Source: Marinobacter fonticola
Lineage (GTDB): Bacteria; Pseudomonadota; Gammaproteobacteria; Pseudomonadales; Oleiphilaceae
Assembly: GCF_008122265.1 (NCBI RefSeq)
Contig: NZ_CP043042.1
Coordinates: 4,154,001 to 4,218,000, forward strand
Length of the DNA: 64,000 bases
Direction of reading: 5' to 3'
Each line of letters begins with the position of its first letter. Within the stretch, counting starts at the first letter, position 1. Positions 9,824 through 20,338 of the stretch are shown here, piece after piece. A program made the translations under genes and the position numbers. Below the pieces are notes generated by a model. It made no database searches. It was not told the origin of the DNA and saw only the letters and a program-made list of their open reading frames with translations.

Positions 9824-11008
9824 TCAGGCTTGAGGTTGAATACAGAAATGCTGGATCAACCGGCTCAAGATGTCCACGCCGGGCTTTACCTGGGATAGGT
9901 CAAGATATTCGTCTGGCTGGTGCGCTTGGTCGATGTGGCCCGGCCCCATCACCAGCGTTTCCATACCCAATTTCTGCAGCCAGGGTGCTTCGGTGGCAAA
10001 GGCGACTGCCTGGGCCGGATGCCCTGTCAGACGTTCGCAGACTTTGACCAGCTCGGAATCGGCGGAGGTTTCGAACGGCGGCACACCATCGAACAGGGGT
10101 TCGAAGCGCAGGCCGAGTTCCCGGCTTTGGGCCACGGGCCTCACCTTATCGAGGATCGCCTGGCGCAGAGTCTCCATATCCATACCCGGTAGCGGGCGTA
10201 GGTCAAAATGCAGCTCGCAGTTGGCGCAGATGCGGTTTGGATTGTCGCCCCCGTGTATGCAGCCCAGGTTCATGGTCGGGACCTGGACCTGGAAATTGTC
10301 ATTCCGGTACTTGGATTGCCAATGATCACGCAGGCTCAGCAATTCGCCAATCGCCGTATGCATCCCCTCCATCGCATTGCGGCCCAAAGCCGGATCGGAG
10401 GAATGACCGGACTGGCCCTCGAATACCAGGCGTTCCATCATGATGCCCTTGTGCATACGCACCGGTTTGAGCCCCGTGGGTTCGCCGATCACCGCGTAAC
10501 GTCCTTTGGGCCGGCCAGCTTCCGCCAGGGCCCGGGCGCCGTTCATGGAACTTTCCTCGTCGGCGGTCGCCAGGATAATCAGTGGCTGCTGAAAGGTCTG
10601 ATCGAGATGGGCGCGCGCGGCCTCGATCGCAAGCGCAAAGAAGCCCTTCATATCGCAGGTGCCCAAACCGTACCAGCGGTCATCGCGCTCAGTCAGCTTG
10701 AACGGGTCGCTCTGCCAGCGCTGATCGTCGAAAGGCACCGTATCGGTGTGGCCCGATAGCACCAAGCCCCCTGGGCCGCTGCCCAGGGTCGCAATCAGGT
10801 TGAATTTCCCCGGCATGCCGGGCACCGGCATGATTTCAACGGTGAAACCCATGGGTTCGAGCCACCCGGCCAGGATGTTCACCACCGCTTCGTTACTGTG
10901 ATCCCACTCCGGCGACGCACTGCTGATGGAGGGCTGGGCGATCAAACGCTCCAGCATTCCCCGGATATCGGGGGCGGCGTTGCGGGTGTCGGCGCTGTGT
11001 TGCGTCAT
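9824..11008 (-). CDS. argE: Acetylornithine deacetylase
   Basis: Zinc-dependent M20-family hydrolase that releases ornithine from N-acetylornithine. Metal and catalytic motifs are clear: SGHTDTVPFDD (His and Asp ligands), GTCDMKGFFA (bridging Asp), and ADEESS with the general-base Glu and a ligand Glu. Length 394 residues matches the family. Start ATG at 11006-11008; the Shine-Dalgarno is weak. It precedes argA on the same strand, and argB lies about 2.3 kb further upstream, so the region is an arginine-synthesis neighbourhood although not one uninterrupted operon. Confidence 0.95.
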   Translation of the reverse strand: MTQHSADTRNAAPDIRGMLERLIAQPSISSASPEWDHSNEAVVNILAGWLEPMGFTVEIMPVPGMPGKFNLIATLGSGPGGLVLSGHTDTVPFDDQRWQSDPFKLTERDDRWYGLGTCDMKGFFALAIEAARAHLDQTFQQPLIILATADEESSMNGARALAEAGRPKGRYAVIGEPTGLKPVRMHKGIMMERLVFEGQSGHSSDPALGRNAMEGMHTAIGELLSLRDHWQSKYRNDNFQVQVPTMNLGCIHGGDNPNRICANCELHFDLRPLPGMDMETLRQAILDKVRPVAQSRELGLRFEPLFDGVPPFETSADSELVKVCERLTGHPAQAVAFATEAPWLQKLGMETLVMGPGHIDQAHQPDEYLDLSQVKPGVDILSRLIQHFCIQPQA

Positions 11009-11082
11009 GGGAAAGCCTCAGAATAAGACTTCGGAACTGAATCGGTACCGGCCGGATAATCCGGCCAACCTCGCCCGTGCAG

Positions 11083-11124
11083 GATTCACGGGCTGCGATT
11101 CACGGACTACGATTCACGGACTAC
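11083..11124. repeat. Three tandem 14-bp units across a stop codon
   Basis: Units at 11083-11096, 11097-11110 and 11111-11124. Units two and three are identical (GATTCACGGACTAC); unit one differs at two bases. The third unit contains the TGA stop (11114-11116) and last codons of the minus-strand membrane protein gene. Confidence 0.9.
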
Positions 11125-12514
11125 TTTGAACAGCAGGCGGCGTGTCGTCGGAAATCGCGTCCGGCAACTCGGTCTGCGTCTCCGGCGCCGTTTCCTGAAC
11201 GTCGTCCGGCGCGGGCTCGGCTACCGGTCGTGACGGCAGCTCAAGCCCCTTATCACCCGGCCGCCGCCATACTTCGAACAGTGTAATCGCTGAGTTGGCC
11301 AGTGGATAGGCCACCTCGCCGCCATCGACGATCCGCGTGACTTCCAGCCGCCGGTCGTCGACTCCGGACAACCGGCCCTCGACCACTCGGCCACTGCTCA
11401 GCGCAACGCGCACGTTCTTACCCAGCCAGCGTCGCGCCTCGTCAGGGTTCGCCTTCACGTATCGAAGCGAGTCGCCGCCGTTATCGGACGATCGCTCAAA
11501 AGCCGTGCTTGTCACCGGCGACACCGGTTCGCTGCGCGGCAGGTAACGCACGAACAGGTCCGGCACCTGTGCGCCGTTGTAAAAGACGTCGAAGTTGCCC
11601 ACGCCCGGGTCAAGCGGCACGACCTCACCGGGCACGTCCCGCTGGGGCAAGCCGAACAACGGATCGCCTGCGGTCAAGGTCGCGTTCAGCTCGCCGCCAT
11701 CACGCAGCCAGACTTTGTACAGCGCACGGAGCTGGTCGCTCGGGCTGAATCCCTGCGCCACCAGCCGCTCGCTGAACACCCGCGTCGCCTGCGCCGCCCA
11801 GGCGTCAATCTCGAGCCCGGATTCGCGAGCACAGAAGGCGGCGACACGCCGCATAAACCCGCCATCGCGTGCAACCAGTGCGACCGACCCACCATATTCG
11901 TCAAAACCTTCGGCATCGTCACCGAACGTATCCAATCGCAAGCCCGGTGCCCGCAGCTCCAGACTGCCCAACTTGCCCGCATTGACCTCCAACCCCAGTC
12001 CACCGGTATCGTCCAGCATGGCGCTCTGTTCGAGCTGCAGGTCCATGGCCACTTGGGTGACACCGAGCTGCATCAACGCTGCGATATCCAGCGCCGAGTT
12101 GCCACAGGGAATATTGACCAGACCGGCTTGAACCGCTGAGTTTCGAGGCGCAACCCAGTCACGGATCAACGGCGTGGCCAAGGCCATGTGCAGATGTTCT
12201 ACCTGCAACTGCCACTCCCCGGGCAGCGGTCCACCGGAAATGGCATCGAGCAACTCGGGAGCAGCGGCGGTGGAAAAGGTCAGGCGGCCGGCCTGGATCG
12301 ACTGGGTCAACGAGAAGTGCTGGTACTGCAGGTCATAAACCGATACCTGACCGGAAAGACTGGAGCCGATGCCGCCCCAGCTTAGGACGCCCTCATCCTC
12401 TACGACTTTTTGTGCCCTCTTCAGCGCCTCATTGACCTGATACCAGGCCACCCCCTTGAAACCCATATACCCCAGCAACAGGATACCAATCAGGGACAAA
12501 AACAGCTTTTTCAT
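11114..12514 (-). CDS. Membrane-anchored protein of unknown function with Sm-like C-terminal segment
   Basis: About 466 residues from the ATG at 12514, chosen because a single N-terminal membrane segment (KKLFLSLIGILLLGYMGF) begins there. The bulk is probably periplasmic. A C-terminal stretch around WLGKNVRVALSSGRVVEGR, then VDDRRLEVTR, has the alternating strand pattern of a small Sm-like or SH3-like barrel, and a Pro/Glu-rich tail follows. I do not recognise a named family and assign no function. It lies 105 bp upstream of argE on the same strand and divergent from a PilZ gene. A 14-bp tandem repeat covers the stop codon. Confidence 0.75.
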   Translation of the reverse strand: MKKLFLSLIGILLLGYMGFKGVAWYQVNEALKRAQKVVEDEGVLSWGGIGSSLSGQVSVYDLQYQHFSLTQSIQAGRLTFSTAAAPELLDAISGGPLPGEWQLQVEHLHMALATPLIRDWVAPRNSAVQAGLVNIPCGNSALDIAALMQLGVTQVAMDLQLEQSAMLDDTGGLGLEVNAGKLGSLELRAPGLRLDTFGDDAEGFDEYGGSVALVARDGGFMRRVAAFCARESGLEIDAWAAQATRVFSERLVAQGFSPSDQLRALYKVWLRDGGELNATLTAGDPLFGLPQRDVPGEVVPLDPGVGNFDVFYNGAQVPDLFVRYLPRSEPVSPVTSTAFERSSDNGGDSLRYVKANPDEARRWLGKNVRVALSSGRVVEGRLSGVDDRRLEVTRIVDGGEVAYPLANSAITLFEVWRRPGDKGLELPSRPVAEPAPDDVQETAPETQTELPDAISDDTPPAVQSSP

Positions 12515-12624
12515 GCCGACTACTCTTTGCTCTGTTAGGAGGATATCCTGTTGCTGCTTGGCTCTGCCCGGCGCCATTTGGCAGGGTATTTGGTTTCGGC
12601 AAACTGACAGGTATTCCGCAGATT

Positions 12625-12653
12625 TTGACAGGACGCCATCAATTACATTTATT
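12625..12653 (+). promoter_or_regulatory. Candidate promoter for the PilZ gene
   Basis: A perfect -35 hexamer TTGACA (12625-12630), a 17-bp spacer and TTTATT (12648-12653, four of six matches to the -10 consensus) lie about 70 bp upstream of the PilZ gene, in the 207-bp divergent intergenic region. Confidence 0.35.
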
Positions 12654-12721
12654 GTGCATCCTGAGCAACTATACTTTAGCAGGTTGCGGCAAACCTAAGA
12701 GGCAACCCGCTCGCACTTTTA

Positions 12722-13198
12722 ATGCAACCGAACGTTCAACTCAACGGCTACGAGCGCGACAGCATGATTGCTCATCACGAACGAGCCTATATCCGTCATC
12801 CAGCCGATATTCCGCTGGAAGTCAGCCCTTCATACCAACCATCCGCCCCCGGTGAGTTACGCAATCTAAGCCGTGGCGGTCTGGCCTTCACGGCACAGCA
12901 ACCCTTCCCGGCGGGCAGCGATGTCACACTGGTCATCAATTGCTGTCCGAATTCGCTGAAAGTTCGCGGGCAAGTCGTCTGGTGCGAAGCCCGGGATGGC
13001 GGATACGAAGTGGGCATTGCGTTCTATACGCCAGCCGAGGCCTACCAAGTGCGTATGGTGGAGCAGATTTGCCAGATCGAGCAGTACCGCCAGGACGTGT
13101 GGCGCAAGGAAGGCCGCCATTTGACGCAGGACGAAGCCGCGCAGGAATGGATCAGCCGTTATGCGGATCAATTCGCTCAAACCGGCTGGTCGGACTAG
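12722..13198 (+). CDS. Single-domain PilZ protein, predicted cyclic-di-GMP receptor
   Basis: PilZ domains bind cyclic-di-GMP and alter partner proteins. Both binding motifs are visible: ERAYIRHPADIPLEV contains RxxxR, and RNLSRGGLAF carries the NxSxxG box. A C-terminal helical extension of about 50 residues follows (YQVRMVEQICQIEQYRQDVW). The ATG at 12722 gives 158 residues; an ATG at 12764 (MIAHHERAYIR) is equally possible, and neither has a clear ribosome binding site. It is divergent from the membrane protein gene and convergent with argB. With no adjoining motility or polysaccharide gene, its target cannot be guessed from context. Confidence 0.88.
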   Translation: MQPNVQLNGYERDSMIAHHERAYIRHPADIPLEVSPSYQPSAPGELRNLSRGGLAFTAQQPFPAGSDVTLVINCCPNSLKVRGQVVWCEARDGGYEVGIAFYTPAEAYQVRMVEQICQIEQYRQDVWRKEGRHLTQDEAAQEWISRYADQFAQTGWSD

Positions 13199-13263
13199 CG
13201 ACTGCACGCGGCCCACACATCAGAGGTCCCTAGACAGCCGCCCGACAATCCAAAAGGGCTTAA

Positions 13264-14214
<951 letters not shown>

Positions 14215-14336
14215 TCACGTTGCGCGCATTGTAATGCAGCCCCGGCGAGGCGCAATATTGCCGGGATGGCAAGTGGGGCTAAACGGATACGAACTTACCC
14301 TGATCGTAGACGCCCCATGCAGATCCAAGCCGTCGC

Positions 14337-16982
14337 CTAAAACCCAAGCTCGAGATCCGGAGCCACGCCTTTTAGCTGCGTACGGAAAACATCCTTGATA
14401 CGCTCCAGCGCCTCCTCGGACTCCGCCTCGAAACGCAACACCAGCACCGGCGTGGTATTGGAAGCGCGGCATAAACCCCAGCCATCCGGATAATCCACCC
14501 GCACGCCATCGATGCTGGTCACGTTACCGCCGCTGAAATCGCCTTGGGCACTGAGTTTGTCGACAATACCGAACTTATTGTCGTCGGTCACTGCGACGTT
14601 CAGCTCCGGCGTACTGACATCCTCGGGGAATTCAGCAAACACGTCCTGACTGTCCCGATCCTCGATGCCAAGGATTTCCAGCAGGCGCGCCGCGGAATAG
14701 AGCCCGTCGTCGAAACCGTACCAGCGCTCCTTGAAGAACACATGGCCAGACATCTCCCCGGCCAGCAAGGCGCCCGTTTCGCGCATTTTCGCCTTCATCA
14801 GCGAATGCCCGGTTTTCCACATGATCGGCCGGCCACCCGCCTCGTTGATCACGGTTGCCAGGCGACGGCTGCACTTCACATCGTAGATAACATCGGAACC
14901 GGGGTTGCGGGAGACCACATCGCGGGCAAATAGCATCAGCAAGCGATCCGGCCAGATGATCTTGCCGGTGTTCGTCACCACGCCCAAACGATCGCCGTCA
15001 CCGTCGAAAGCCAGGCCGATGTCCGCTTTCTCGGATTTCACCTTCTCGATCAGCGACGCCAGGTTCTCGGGTTTACCCGGATCGGGATGATGGTTGGGGA
15101 AATTACCGTCCACCTCGCAAAACAGCGGCACCACCTCGCAGCCCAGCTCTTCCACCAGGATGGGTGCCAGTTCCCCGGCGATACCGTTGCCGGCATCGAG
15201 AACGACTTTGAGCGGCGCGGCAACGGCAATGTCACCAATGATGCGGTCGAGGTAGGCACGGCGTACGTCCTGCTCCGAATAGTCGCCCTGACCCTGGGCA
15301 AAATCGCCGCTCTGGATGCGATGCAGCAGTTTCTGAATATCATCGCCCGACAGCGTATCCTCGCCGAGCATCATCTTCAGACCGTTGTAGTCGGACGGAT
15401 TATGACTACCTGTGACCATCACGCCCGAGCCGGTGCCCAGATGCTGGGTCGCGAAGTACAGCACCGGTGTGGGCACCGCGCCCACGTTGATAACATTGCA
15501 GCCGGTACTCACCAGACCGCGCGTCAAGGCATCGGTCAGTTCGGGGCTGGAATGACGGCCATCGTAACCGACACAGATATCGGTCAGACTTCGGCTGCGC
15601 GCCTCGCTGCCGATGGCACGGCCAATCTCGTGCACGGTTTCGGCAGTCAGGGTGTCGCCAACGACACCCCGGATATCGTAGGCACGGAAGATCGACGATG
15701 AAACGGAGGCCGCCGGTGGCGTTTCCTCGACCATCGCAAAGGCGTCGTCGCTGCCGGCGTTGCCGAAGCCGAGTACGTCTTCGTCGCTGTCCAGCATATC
15801 GATATCCAGCATATCGTTTTCCTGAAACAGCGGTTCCTCACCGGTACTGTCGCGCTGGCCGCTGGCCGCTGGCCTGGCGCTCTTGGCAGCTGACTTAGAC
15901 TTAGCGGCCTCTTCTGCCTTGCCAATACGCTTCTCCACGGCCTGGGCCAAACGCTGGAGCACCTCGCCGATGGACGCGACTACGTCCCACCGATAGCTCG
16001 GGGCCTTAAGACGGTCGCCGGCGAAAGCCTTATGCGCCCATTGTACGAGTCCTGCCACATCGCGCCGCAAGTCGGATTGCGCACGGCTAAGCAGCAACCA
16101 GATCAAAATCATCGCAATGACGGCCGGTATGACAACGACCGTCAAGGCCATGATGGGATTGACCAAGGGTGCCAACGCCTGCTGCGGCTGATACTGCAGC
16201 GACCAGTTGGGTGCCGAAAGTTCCCGGGTTGTCGCTTCGCCGCTCCCGGAGCCGGCAAATGCCACCGTTTGGCTGCTGCCTGAGACCGTCTGGATCAACG
16301 CCAAACGTCCGCCCATGGCGGGGTCGCCCAGGCTCAGGGCCGGGACGATGACCGAAGGCTCGAAAATGACCAGCAACGTCCCCTTGACGGCACGACTGCC
16401 AGGATCGGTGACGGGTGCGGCGAACTGCACGAACCAAGTTCCTTCCCGCGGGAAGGCATCCGGGTGGAGTTGGCGACCGGACTCGGCCTTCTTGGCCAGA
16501 TCAAGATTAACGAAACTGAGTTCGAAGTTGCGTCCGGACTGACGCCCCACGTCGCCATAGGGGAAGACGAACACCGCGTGGGTGCCGGGCAGCATCGTCT
16601 CCAATTCGGCAACCAGACGCGCCCGGCTATCCGGCTGATCGATGGCCTCGCGCACGTGCGCCTGGCGGCTATAACCATCCACCACGTCACGGATCAGCGA
16701 CAAACGTTGTTCCAGACGCGCCTTGGCATGATCCGCCACCAGCGCGACACGTGCAGCCTCGCGCTGCCCTTGCGCCGGTACCAGGACCAAAAAGTAGAGC
16801 AGAGCCGCCGCCGCCAACCCTGCCAGCAACACCACGATAGCCTGTTGCGAGCCGACACCGGCCAGACTCTTCAGCTTCACGCCATTCTTCGGTTTGGCCT
16901 CGCCGCGCGGCTGCTTTTTCTCCTTGGCGTCCGGTTGCGCCGGGCTGTCCACATCGGACGTTTTCTTTTTGCCGAGTTTCAT
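14337..16982 (-). CDS. algC: Phosphomannomutase/phosphoglucomutase with N-terminal membrane and sensor-like region
   Basis: The C-terminal 457 residues (from about residue 425, SSSIFRAYDIRGVVGDT) are a complete AlgC-type enzyme interconverting mannose-6-P/mannose-1-P and glucose-6-P/glucose-1-P for polysaccharide and LPS precursors. The phosphoserine loop VTGSHNPSDYNG, the metal loop AFDGDGDRLG and the sugar loop GEMSGHVFF are intact. Ahead of it lie a charged Lys-rich start, a membrane helix (about 47-70), a roughly 200-residue extracytoplasmic region, a second helix (around 275-300) and a linker: the layout of a membrane sensor. Total 881 residues. Similarly long AlgC products are annotated in some pseudomonads (from memory). 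Start ATG 16980-16982. dut lies upstream, separated by repeat element A. Confidence 0.9.
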   Translation of the reverse strand: MKLGKKKTSDVDSPAQPDAKEKKQPRGEAKPKNGVKLKSLAGVGSQQAIVVLLAGLAAAALLYFLVLVPAQGQREAARVALVADHAKARLEQRLSLIRDVVDGYSRQAHVREAIDQPDSRARLVAELETMLPGTHAVFVFPYGDVGRQSGRNFELSFVNLDLAKKAESGRQLHPDAFPREGTWFVQFAAPVTDPGSRAVKGTLLVIFEPSVIVPALSLGDPAMGGRLALIQTVSGSSQTVAFAGSGSGEATTRELSAPNWSLQYQPQQALAPLVNPIMALTVVVIPAVIAMILIWLLLSRAQSDLRRDVAGLVQWAHKAFAGDRLKAPSYRWDVVASIGEVLQRLAQAVEKRIGKAEEAAKSKSAAKSARPAASGQRDSTGEEPLFQENDMLDIDMLDSDEDVLGFGNAGSDDAFAMVEETPPAASVSSSIFRAYDIRGVVGDTLTAETVHEIGRAIGSEARSRSLTDICVGYDGRHSSPELTDALTRGLVSTGCNVINVGAVPTPVLYFATQHLGTGSGVMVTGSHNPSDYNGLKMMLGEDTLSGDDIQKLLHRIQSGDFAQGQGDYSEQDVRRAYLDRIIGDIAVAAPLKVVLDAGNGIAGELAPILVEELGCEVVPLFCEVDGNFPNHHPDPGKPENLASLIEKVKSEKADIGLAFDGDGDRLGVVTNTGKIIWPDRLLMLFARDVVSRNPGSDVIYDVKCSRRLATVINEAGGRPIMWKTGHSLMKAKMRETGALLAGEMSGHVFFKERWYGFDDGLYSAARLLEILGIEDRDSQDVFAEFPEDVSTPELNVAVTDDNKFGIVDKLSAQGDFSGGNVTSIDGVRVDYPDGWGLCRASNTTPVLVLRFEAESEEALERIKDVFRTQLKGVAPDLELGF

Positions 16983-17061
16983 AGGTATCCCGTTATTCTT
17001 CTTGAATCTTGCTGTTCTTGGCCGAACTCTCTTGCCAGTATAGATCCCAAACGACCGACTC

Positions 17062-17216
17062 GTGGGCTGGCTCGTTCGTTAACCCGTTAAGGCTCGAAGC
17101 ATCTGTCTAGCGGCGTTGCAGCACTCGATGTGGAATCGTCCTGCCTGCCGAACGGTCCTTTGTCCAAAGCACTCAACACTCGCAGCAAATTAACGAACGA
17201 GCCGGACAGCACCCTA
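17062..17216. mobile_element. Palindromic TA-end element, copy A (degraded MITE)
   Basis: About 153 bp between dut and algC. The ends share the inverted sequence GGCTCGTTCGTTAA (left arm near 17068-17081, right arm its complement). The right end starts at a TA (17215-17216) and reads, on the minus strand, TA-GGGTGCTGTCCGG. The core contains CTAGCGGCGTTGC (17107-17119) and CGATGTGGAA (17126-17135), both repeated exactly in copy C at 60.7 kb. The left TA is not preserved. No coding sequence inside. Confidence 0.75.
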
Positions 17217-17675
17217 AACGCTGCCTGTAGAACCGAAACCGCCCTCCCCTCGCGCGCTTGCGCCGAACTCGTCAACGATGTCGAAATCAGCTTGCACGAC
17301 GGGCACCAGAACGAGCTGGGCGATTCGCTCGCCTGGCTCGATTGTGAATGCGGTTTGCCCCCGGTTCCAGCAGGACACCATTAGCTCACCCTGGTAATCG
17401 GAATCGATCAGCCCCACCAGATTGCCCAAAACGATACCGTGCTTATGCCCCAATCCGGACCTCGGCAAAATCATGGCCGCCAATGTGGGATCGCCGATAT
17501 GCAGGGAAAGCCCCGTCTTGAGCAGTTCGGTATCGCCAGGCTGCAGCGTCAGCGACGCATCCAGGCAGGCACGCAGGTCCAAACCGGCAGAGCCCTCGGT
17601 TGCATAGGTGGGCATGGGAATTTCACGGCCGATCCGCGGATCGAGGATTCGCACCTGGAAGGTCTGTCGAGTCAT
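17214..17675 (-). CDS. dut: dUTP diphosphatase
   Basis: Hydrolyses dUTP to dUMP, limiting uracil in DNA and feeding thymidylate synthesis. All five trimeric dUTPase motifs are present: [41 protein letters not shown] and the flexible C-terminal [10 protein letters not shown]. Length 153 residues is standard. ATG at 17673-17675. The TAG stop (17214-17216) is made of the TA and first base of repeat element A, which abuts the gene. coaBC lies upstream on the same strand, 145 AT-rich bp away, an arrangement common in gammaproteobacteria. Confidence 0.97.
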   Translation of the reverse strand: MTRQTFQVRILDPRIGREIPMPTYATEGSAGLDLRACLDASLTLQPGDTELLKTGLSLHIGDPTLAAMILPRSGLGHKHGIVLGNLVGLIDSDYQGELMVSCWNRGQTAFTIEPGERIAQLVLVPVVQADFDIVDEFGASARGEGGFGSTGSV

Positions 17676-17820
17676 GCAAAACGCCTTAATCTATTGTTAA
17701 TAAGAGGATTGTTCTTGCAACCGCTTACTTGGACGCTGATTTACGCGCACAATGATTTAGTCGTACAAGGGCTTATTTATACATTGCCTTATTTACACAG
17801 CGGTTGGTTTTCATATTCGT

Positions 17821-19023
17821 TTATTGAGCCGGAAACGCCTGTTCCGCGATCAATCGAAGCAGTTCGCGTGCCAGCCCCCGTTTATCGGCTGGCGGGAAGG
17901 ACCGGCTGCCGGCTCTCCAGATCACCGTCACGGCGTTCTGGTCGCTGTTGAAGCCCAGACCCGGCTGGGATACGTCGTTAGCCACAATCATGTCCAGATT
18001 CTTGCGCGCCATTTTATCCCGGGCATAGTGTTCGACATCCCGGGTCTCCGCCGCGAAACCGACAGTAAACGGTTTGTCAGGACGTGACGCAATCGTTGCA
18101 AGGGTGTCGGGATTGCGCACCAACATCATGCTCATGGTTTCTTCGGACTTCTTGATCTTATCCCTGGCCAGGGAATCGGGGCGGTAATCCGCCACCGCGG
18201 CGGTTGCCACAAAGACATCGCATCCCTGATCCACCGCTTTTTCAGTCGCCTTGAGCATCTCCTCCGCGGTCGTCACGGAAATACGCTCGACCCCTCTGGG
18301 GCATTCCAGGCTGACCGGCCCGCTCACTAACACGACCTCGGCGCCCGCATCTTTGGCAGCTATCGCCAGTGCATAGCCCATCTTGCCGGAGCTGTGGTTG
18401 GAGATGTAGCGCACGGGGTCTATCGGTTCCCGGGTGGGGCCAGCGGTGATCACTACGCGCTTACCGGCCAATGACTGCGGTTCGTCCAAACGCGCCGACA
18501 ATCGGTCTGCCAGCGCCTGAGCCTCCAGCATCCGGCCCGGCCCCACATCGCCACAAGCCTGATCACCGGCATCCGGCCCCCACAGCTCGATCTGGGCATC
18601 CTCGGCGAGCAACCGCGCATTGCGCTGAGTGCGGGCATTGCTCCACATCGCCTGATTCATCGCCGGCGCCAGAACGATCGGCGCCGTGGTCGCGCAGCAC
18701 ACGGTGGTCAGCAGATCGTCCGCCAACCCATTGGCCAGGCGCGCCATAAAGTTCGCGGACGCCGGTGCCACCATAACGATATCGGCCCAGCGAGCCAGCT
18801 CGATATGCCCCATGCCGGCCTCGGCTTCGGGATCCAGCAGGGAATTGCGTACAGGCTCACCGCTCAGGGCCTGGAAGGTCATCGGGGTCATGAAGGCCTC
18901 GGCTCCCGAGGTCATGACCACCTGAACCTTGTGTCCAGCCTTTTTCAGCAATCTGACCAGTTCTGCGCTCTTATAGGCGGCAATGCCCCCGGTCACACCC
19001 AGCAGAATGTTTTTCTGCGCCAT
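17821..19023 (-). CDS. coaBC: Bifunctional phosphopantothenoylcysteine decarboxylase / phosphopantothenate-cysteine ligase
   Basis: Two consecutive steps of coenzyme A synthesis. The N-terminal CoaC half is an FMN flavoprotein: GVTGGIAAYKSAEL, PASANFMARLANGLADDLL, PAMNQAMW and the substrate-clamp ACGDVGPGRM with its Cys. The C-terminal CoaB half begins at VITAGPTREPIDPVR and continues with SNHSSGKMG, VSGPVSL and KIKK. The ATG at 19021-19023 (MAQKNILLG) is preferred over the upstream in-frame ATG because GGAG lies six bases ahead of it. Length 400 residues. Divergent from radC, as in many relatives; coaD, the next step but one, is encoded at 26.9 kb. Confidence 0.96.
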   Translation of the reverse strand: MAQKNILLGVTGGIAAYKSAELVRLLKKAGHKVQVVMTSGAEAFMTPMTFQALSGEPVRNSLLDPEAEAGMGHIELARWADIVMVAPASANFMARLANGLADDLLTTVCCATTAPIVLAPAMNQAMWSNARTQRNARLLAEDAQIELWGPDAGDQACGDVGPGRMLEAQALADRLSARLDEPQSLAGKRVVITAGPTREPIDPVRYISNHSSGKMGYALAIAAKDAGAEVVLVSGPVSLECPRGVERISVTTAEEMLKATEKAVDQGCDVFVATAAVADYRPDSLARDKIKKSEETMSMMLVRNPDTLATIASRPDKPFTVGFAAETRDVEHYARDKMARKNLDMIVANDVSQPGLGFNSDQNAVTVIWRAGSRSFPPADKRGLARELLRLIAEQAFPAQ

Positions 19024-19210
19024 GCTCGGCTCCATTTCTCTAATCATTCAGCAGTGTGCGGCGATCCGAACCGTCCCTGCGATAAGCTCTGTAAGATAGC
19101 ATTGCAGCCGGGCTCCCGACAGTCCGGGCAACCTATGGTATGCTTCTTTCACGGTGCAGGACGCACCCTTAGAGTCACTGAAGAGTAACTAACCCCGGAG
19201 GGACTCGGGA

Positions 19211-19888
19211 ATGAACCACCCACACCCCTGGCCGACTGACGAGCGGCCCCGCGAGCGCCTGCTCAAACACGGCGCGGAAAGCCTCAGTGACGCCGAGCTG
19301 CTCGCCATTTTCCTGCGCACAGGTACAGCGGGCCAACCCGTCATGGCACTATCCCGACATCTTATTGACGAGTTCGGCAGCCTGCGAGAGCTGATGACAG
19401 CCTCCGCACGTCGATTTTGCGCGATCCACGGTCTGGGCACCGCCAAATACGCACAGCTTCAGGCCGCCATGGAAATGGCCCGACGCGTGCTCGACCAGCC
19501 CCTGCACCAGGGCGATCCACTACGCTCTCCGGAAGACACCCGGCGTTATTTGAGTAGCCGGCTGGGCCACTACCCGCACGAGGTGTTCGCCGGTTTGTTC
19601 CTGGACAATCGCCACCGCATCATTCGCTACGAGGAACTGTTCCGCGGTACTATAGACGGCGCTGCCGTATATCCCCGGGAGGTGGTCCGCCACGCTTTAG
19701 AGTACAATGCGGCGGCCGTCATCTTTGCCCACAACCATCCGTCGGGGGTCGCCGAACCCAGTCAGGCCGATATCAGCTTGACCCAACGCCTGACCGAAGC
19801 CCTCAAATTGGTGGATATCCGGGTGCTGGACCATATGGTCGTGGGACATGGCGAAGTGACGTCCCTGGCGGAGCGGGGTTTGATGTAA
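19211..19888 (+). CDS. radC: RadC family protein (JAMM/MPN+ domain)
   Basis: RadC-type protein of unresolved function despite its historical link to DNA repair. The N-terminal helix-hairpin-helix part ([28 protein letters not shown]) is followed by the JAMM metalloprotease-like motif [14 protein letters not shown], with the two His and the terminal Asp in place. Length 225 residues is typical. GGAGGGAC upstream supports the ATG at 19211. It is divergent from coaBC and precedes rpmB-rpmG, a widely conserved order. Confidence 0.93.
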   Translation: MNHPHPWPTDERPRERLLKHGAESLSDAELLAIFLRTGTAGQPVMALSRHLIDEFGSLRELMTASARRFCAIHGLGTAKYAQLQAAMEMARRVLDQPLHQGDPLRSPEDTRRYLSSRLGHYPHEVFAGLFLDNRHRIIRYEELFRGTIDGAAVYPREVVRHALEYNAAAVIFAHNHPSGVAEPSQADISLTQRLTEALKLVDIRVLDHMVVGHGEVTSLAERGLM

Positions 19889-19969
19889 GGGTTGAGGAGC
19901 CATTCATAGGCCCCTTCTCCTCCTTATATAAGGAATCTCCGAAGAATTGGACAAATTCCCAACAATTTT

Positions 19970-19998
19970 TTGCGTTGGGCCAGCCATTCTGGTATAAA
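19970..19998 (+). promoter_or_regulatory. Candidate promoter of rpmB-rpmG
   Basis: TTGCGT (19970-19975), a 17-bp spacer and TATAAA (19993-19998) precede a roughly 90-base leader before rpmB. An inverted repeat CCCAAC/GTTGGG (19958-19979) overlaps the -35, and a perfect palindrome CCTTATATAAGG lies at 19922-19933. Confidence 0.5.
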
Positions 19999-20090
19999 AG
20001 CGTCCCTTTCTGGCGGCGTCTGGCGAGCACCCAGAGGCGCGAAATAAAGAATTCCGTATTTCAGGACTTAAGCTCAGGTCGGAGGCAAAA

Positions 20091-20327
20091 ATGTCCAGAG
20101 TCTGTCAGGTTACCGGTAAGCGGCCGGTCTCCGGTAATAACGTTTCTCACGCGATGAACCATACCCGGCGTCGTTTTCTGCCCAATTTGCAGAGCCATCG
20201 CTTCTGGGTAGAAACTGAAAAGCGCTTTATTAAGCTGCGCGTTTCTACGAAAGGTATGCGTATCATCGATAAAAAAGGCATTGACGCTGTGCTGGCCGAC
20301 CTTCGTGCCCGCGGCGAGAAAGTGTAA
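20091..20327 (+). CDS. rpmB: 50S ribosomal protein L28
   Basis: Component of the large ribosomal subunit. The 78-residue sequence starts [20 protein letters not shown] and continues [12 protein letters not shown], both L28 signatures; length is exactly that of the E. coli protein. GGAGG six bases before the ATG at 20091. It forms a two-gene operon with rpmG, 11 bp downstream, and a strong terminator follows. Confidence 0.98.
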   Translation: MSRVCQVTGKRPVSGNNVSHAMNHTRRRFLPNLQSHRFWVETEKRFIKLRVSTKGMRIIDKKGIDAVLADLRARGEKV

Positions 20328-20338
20328 GGAGCCGCATC

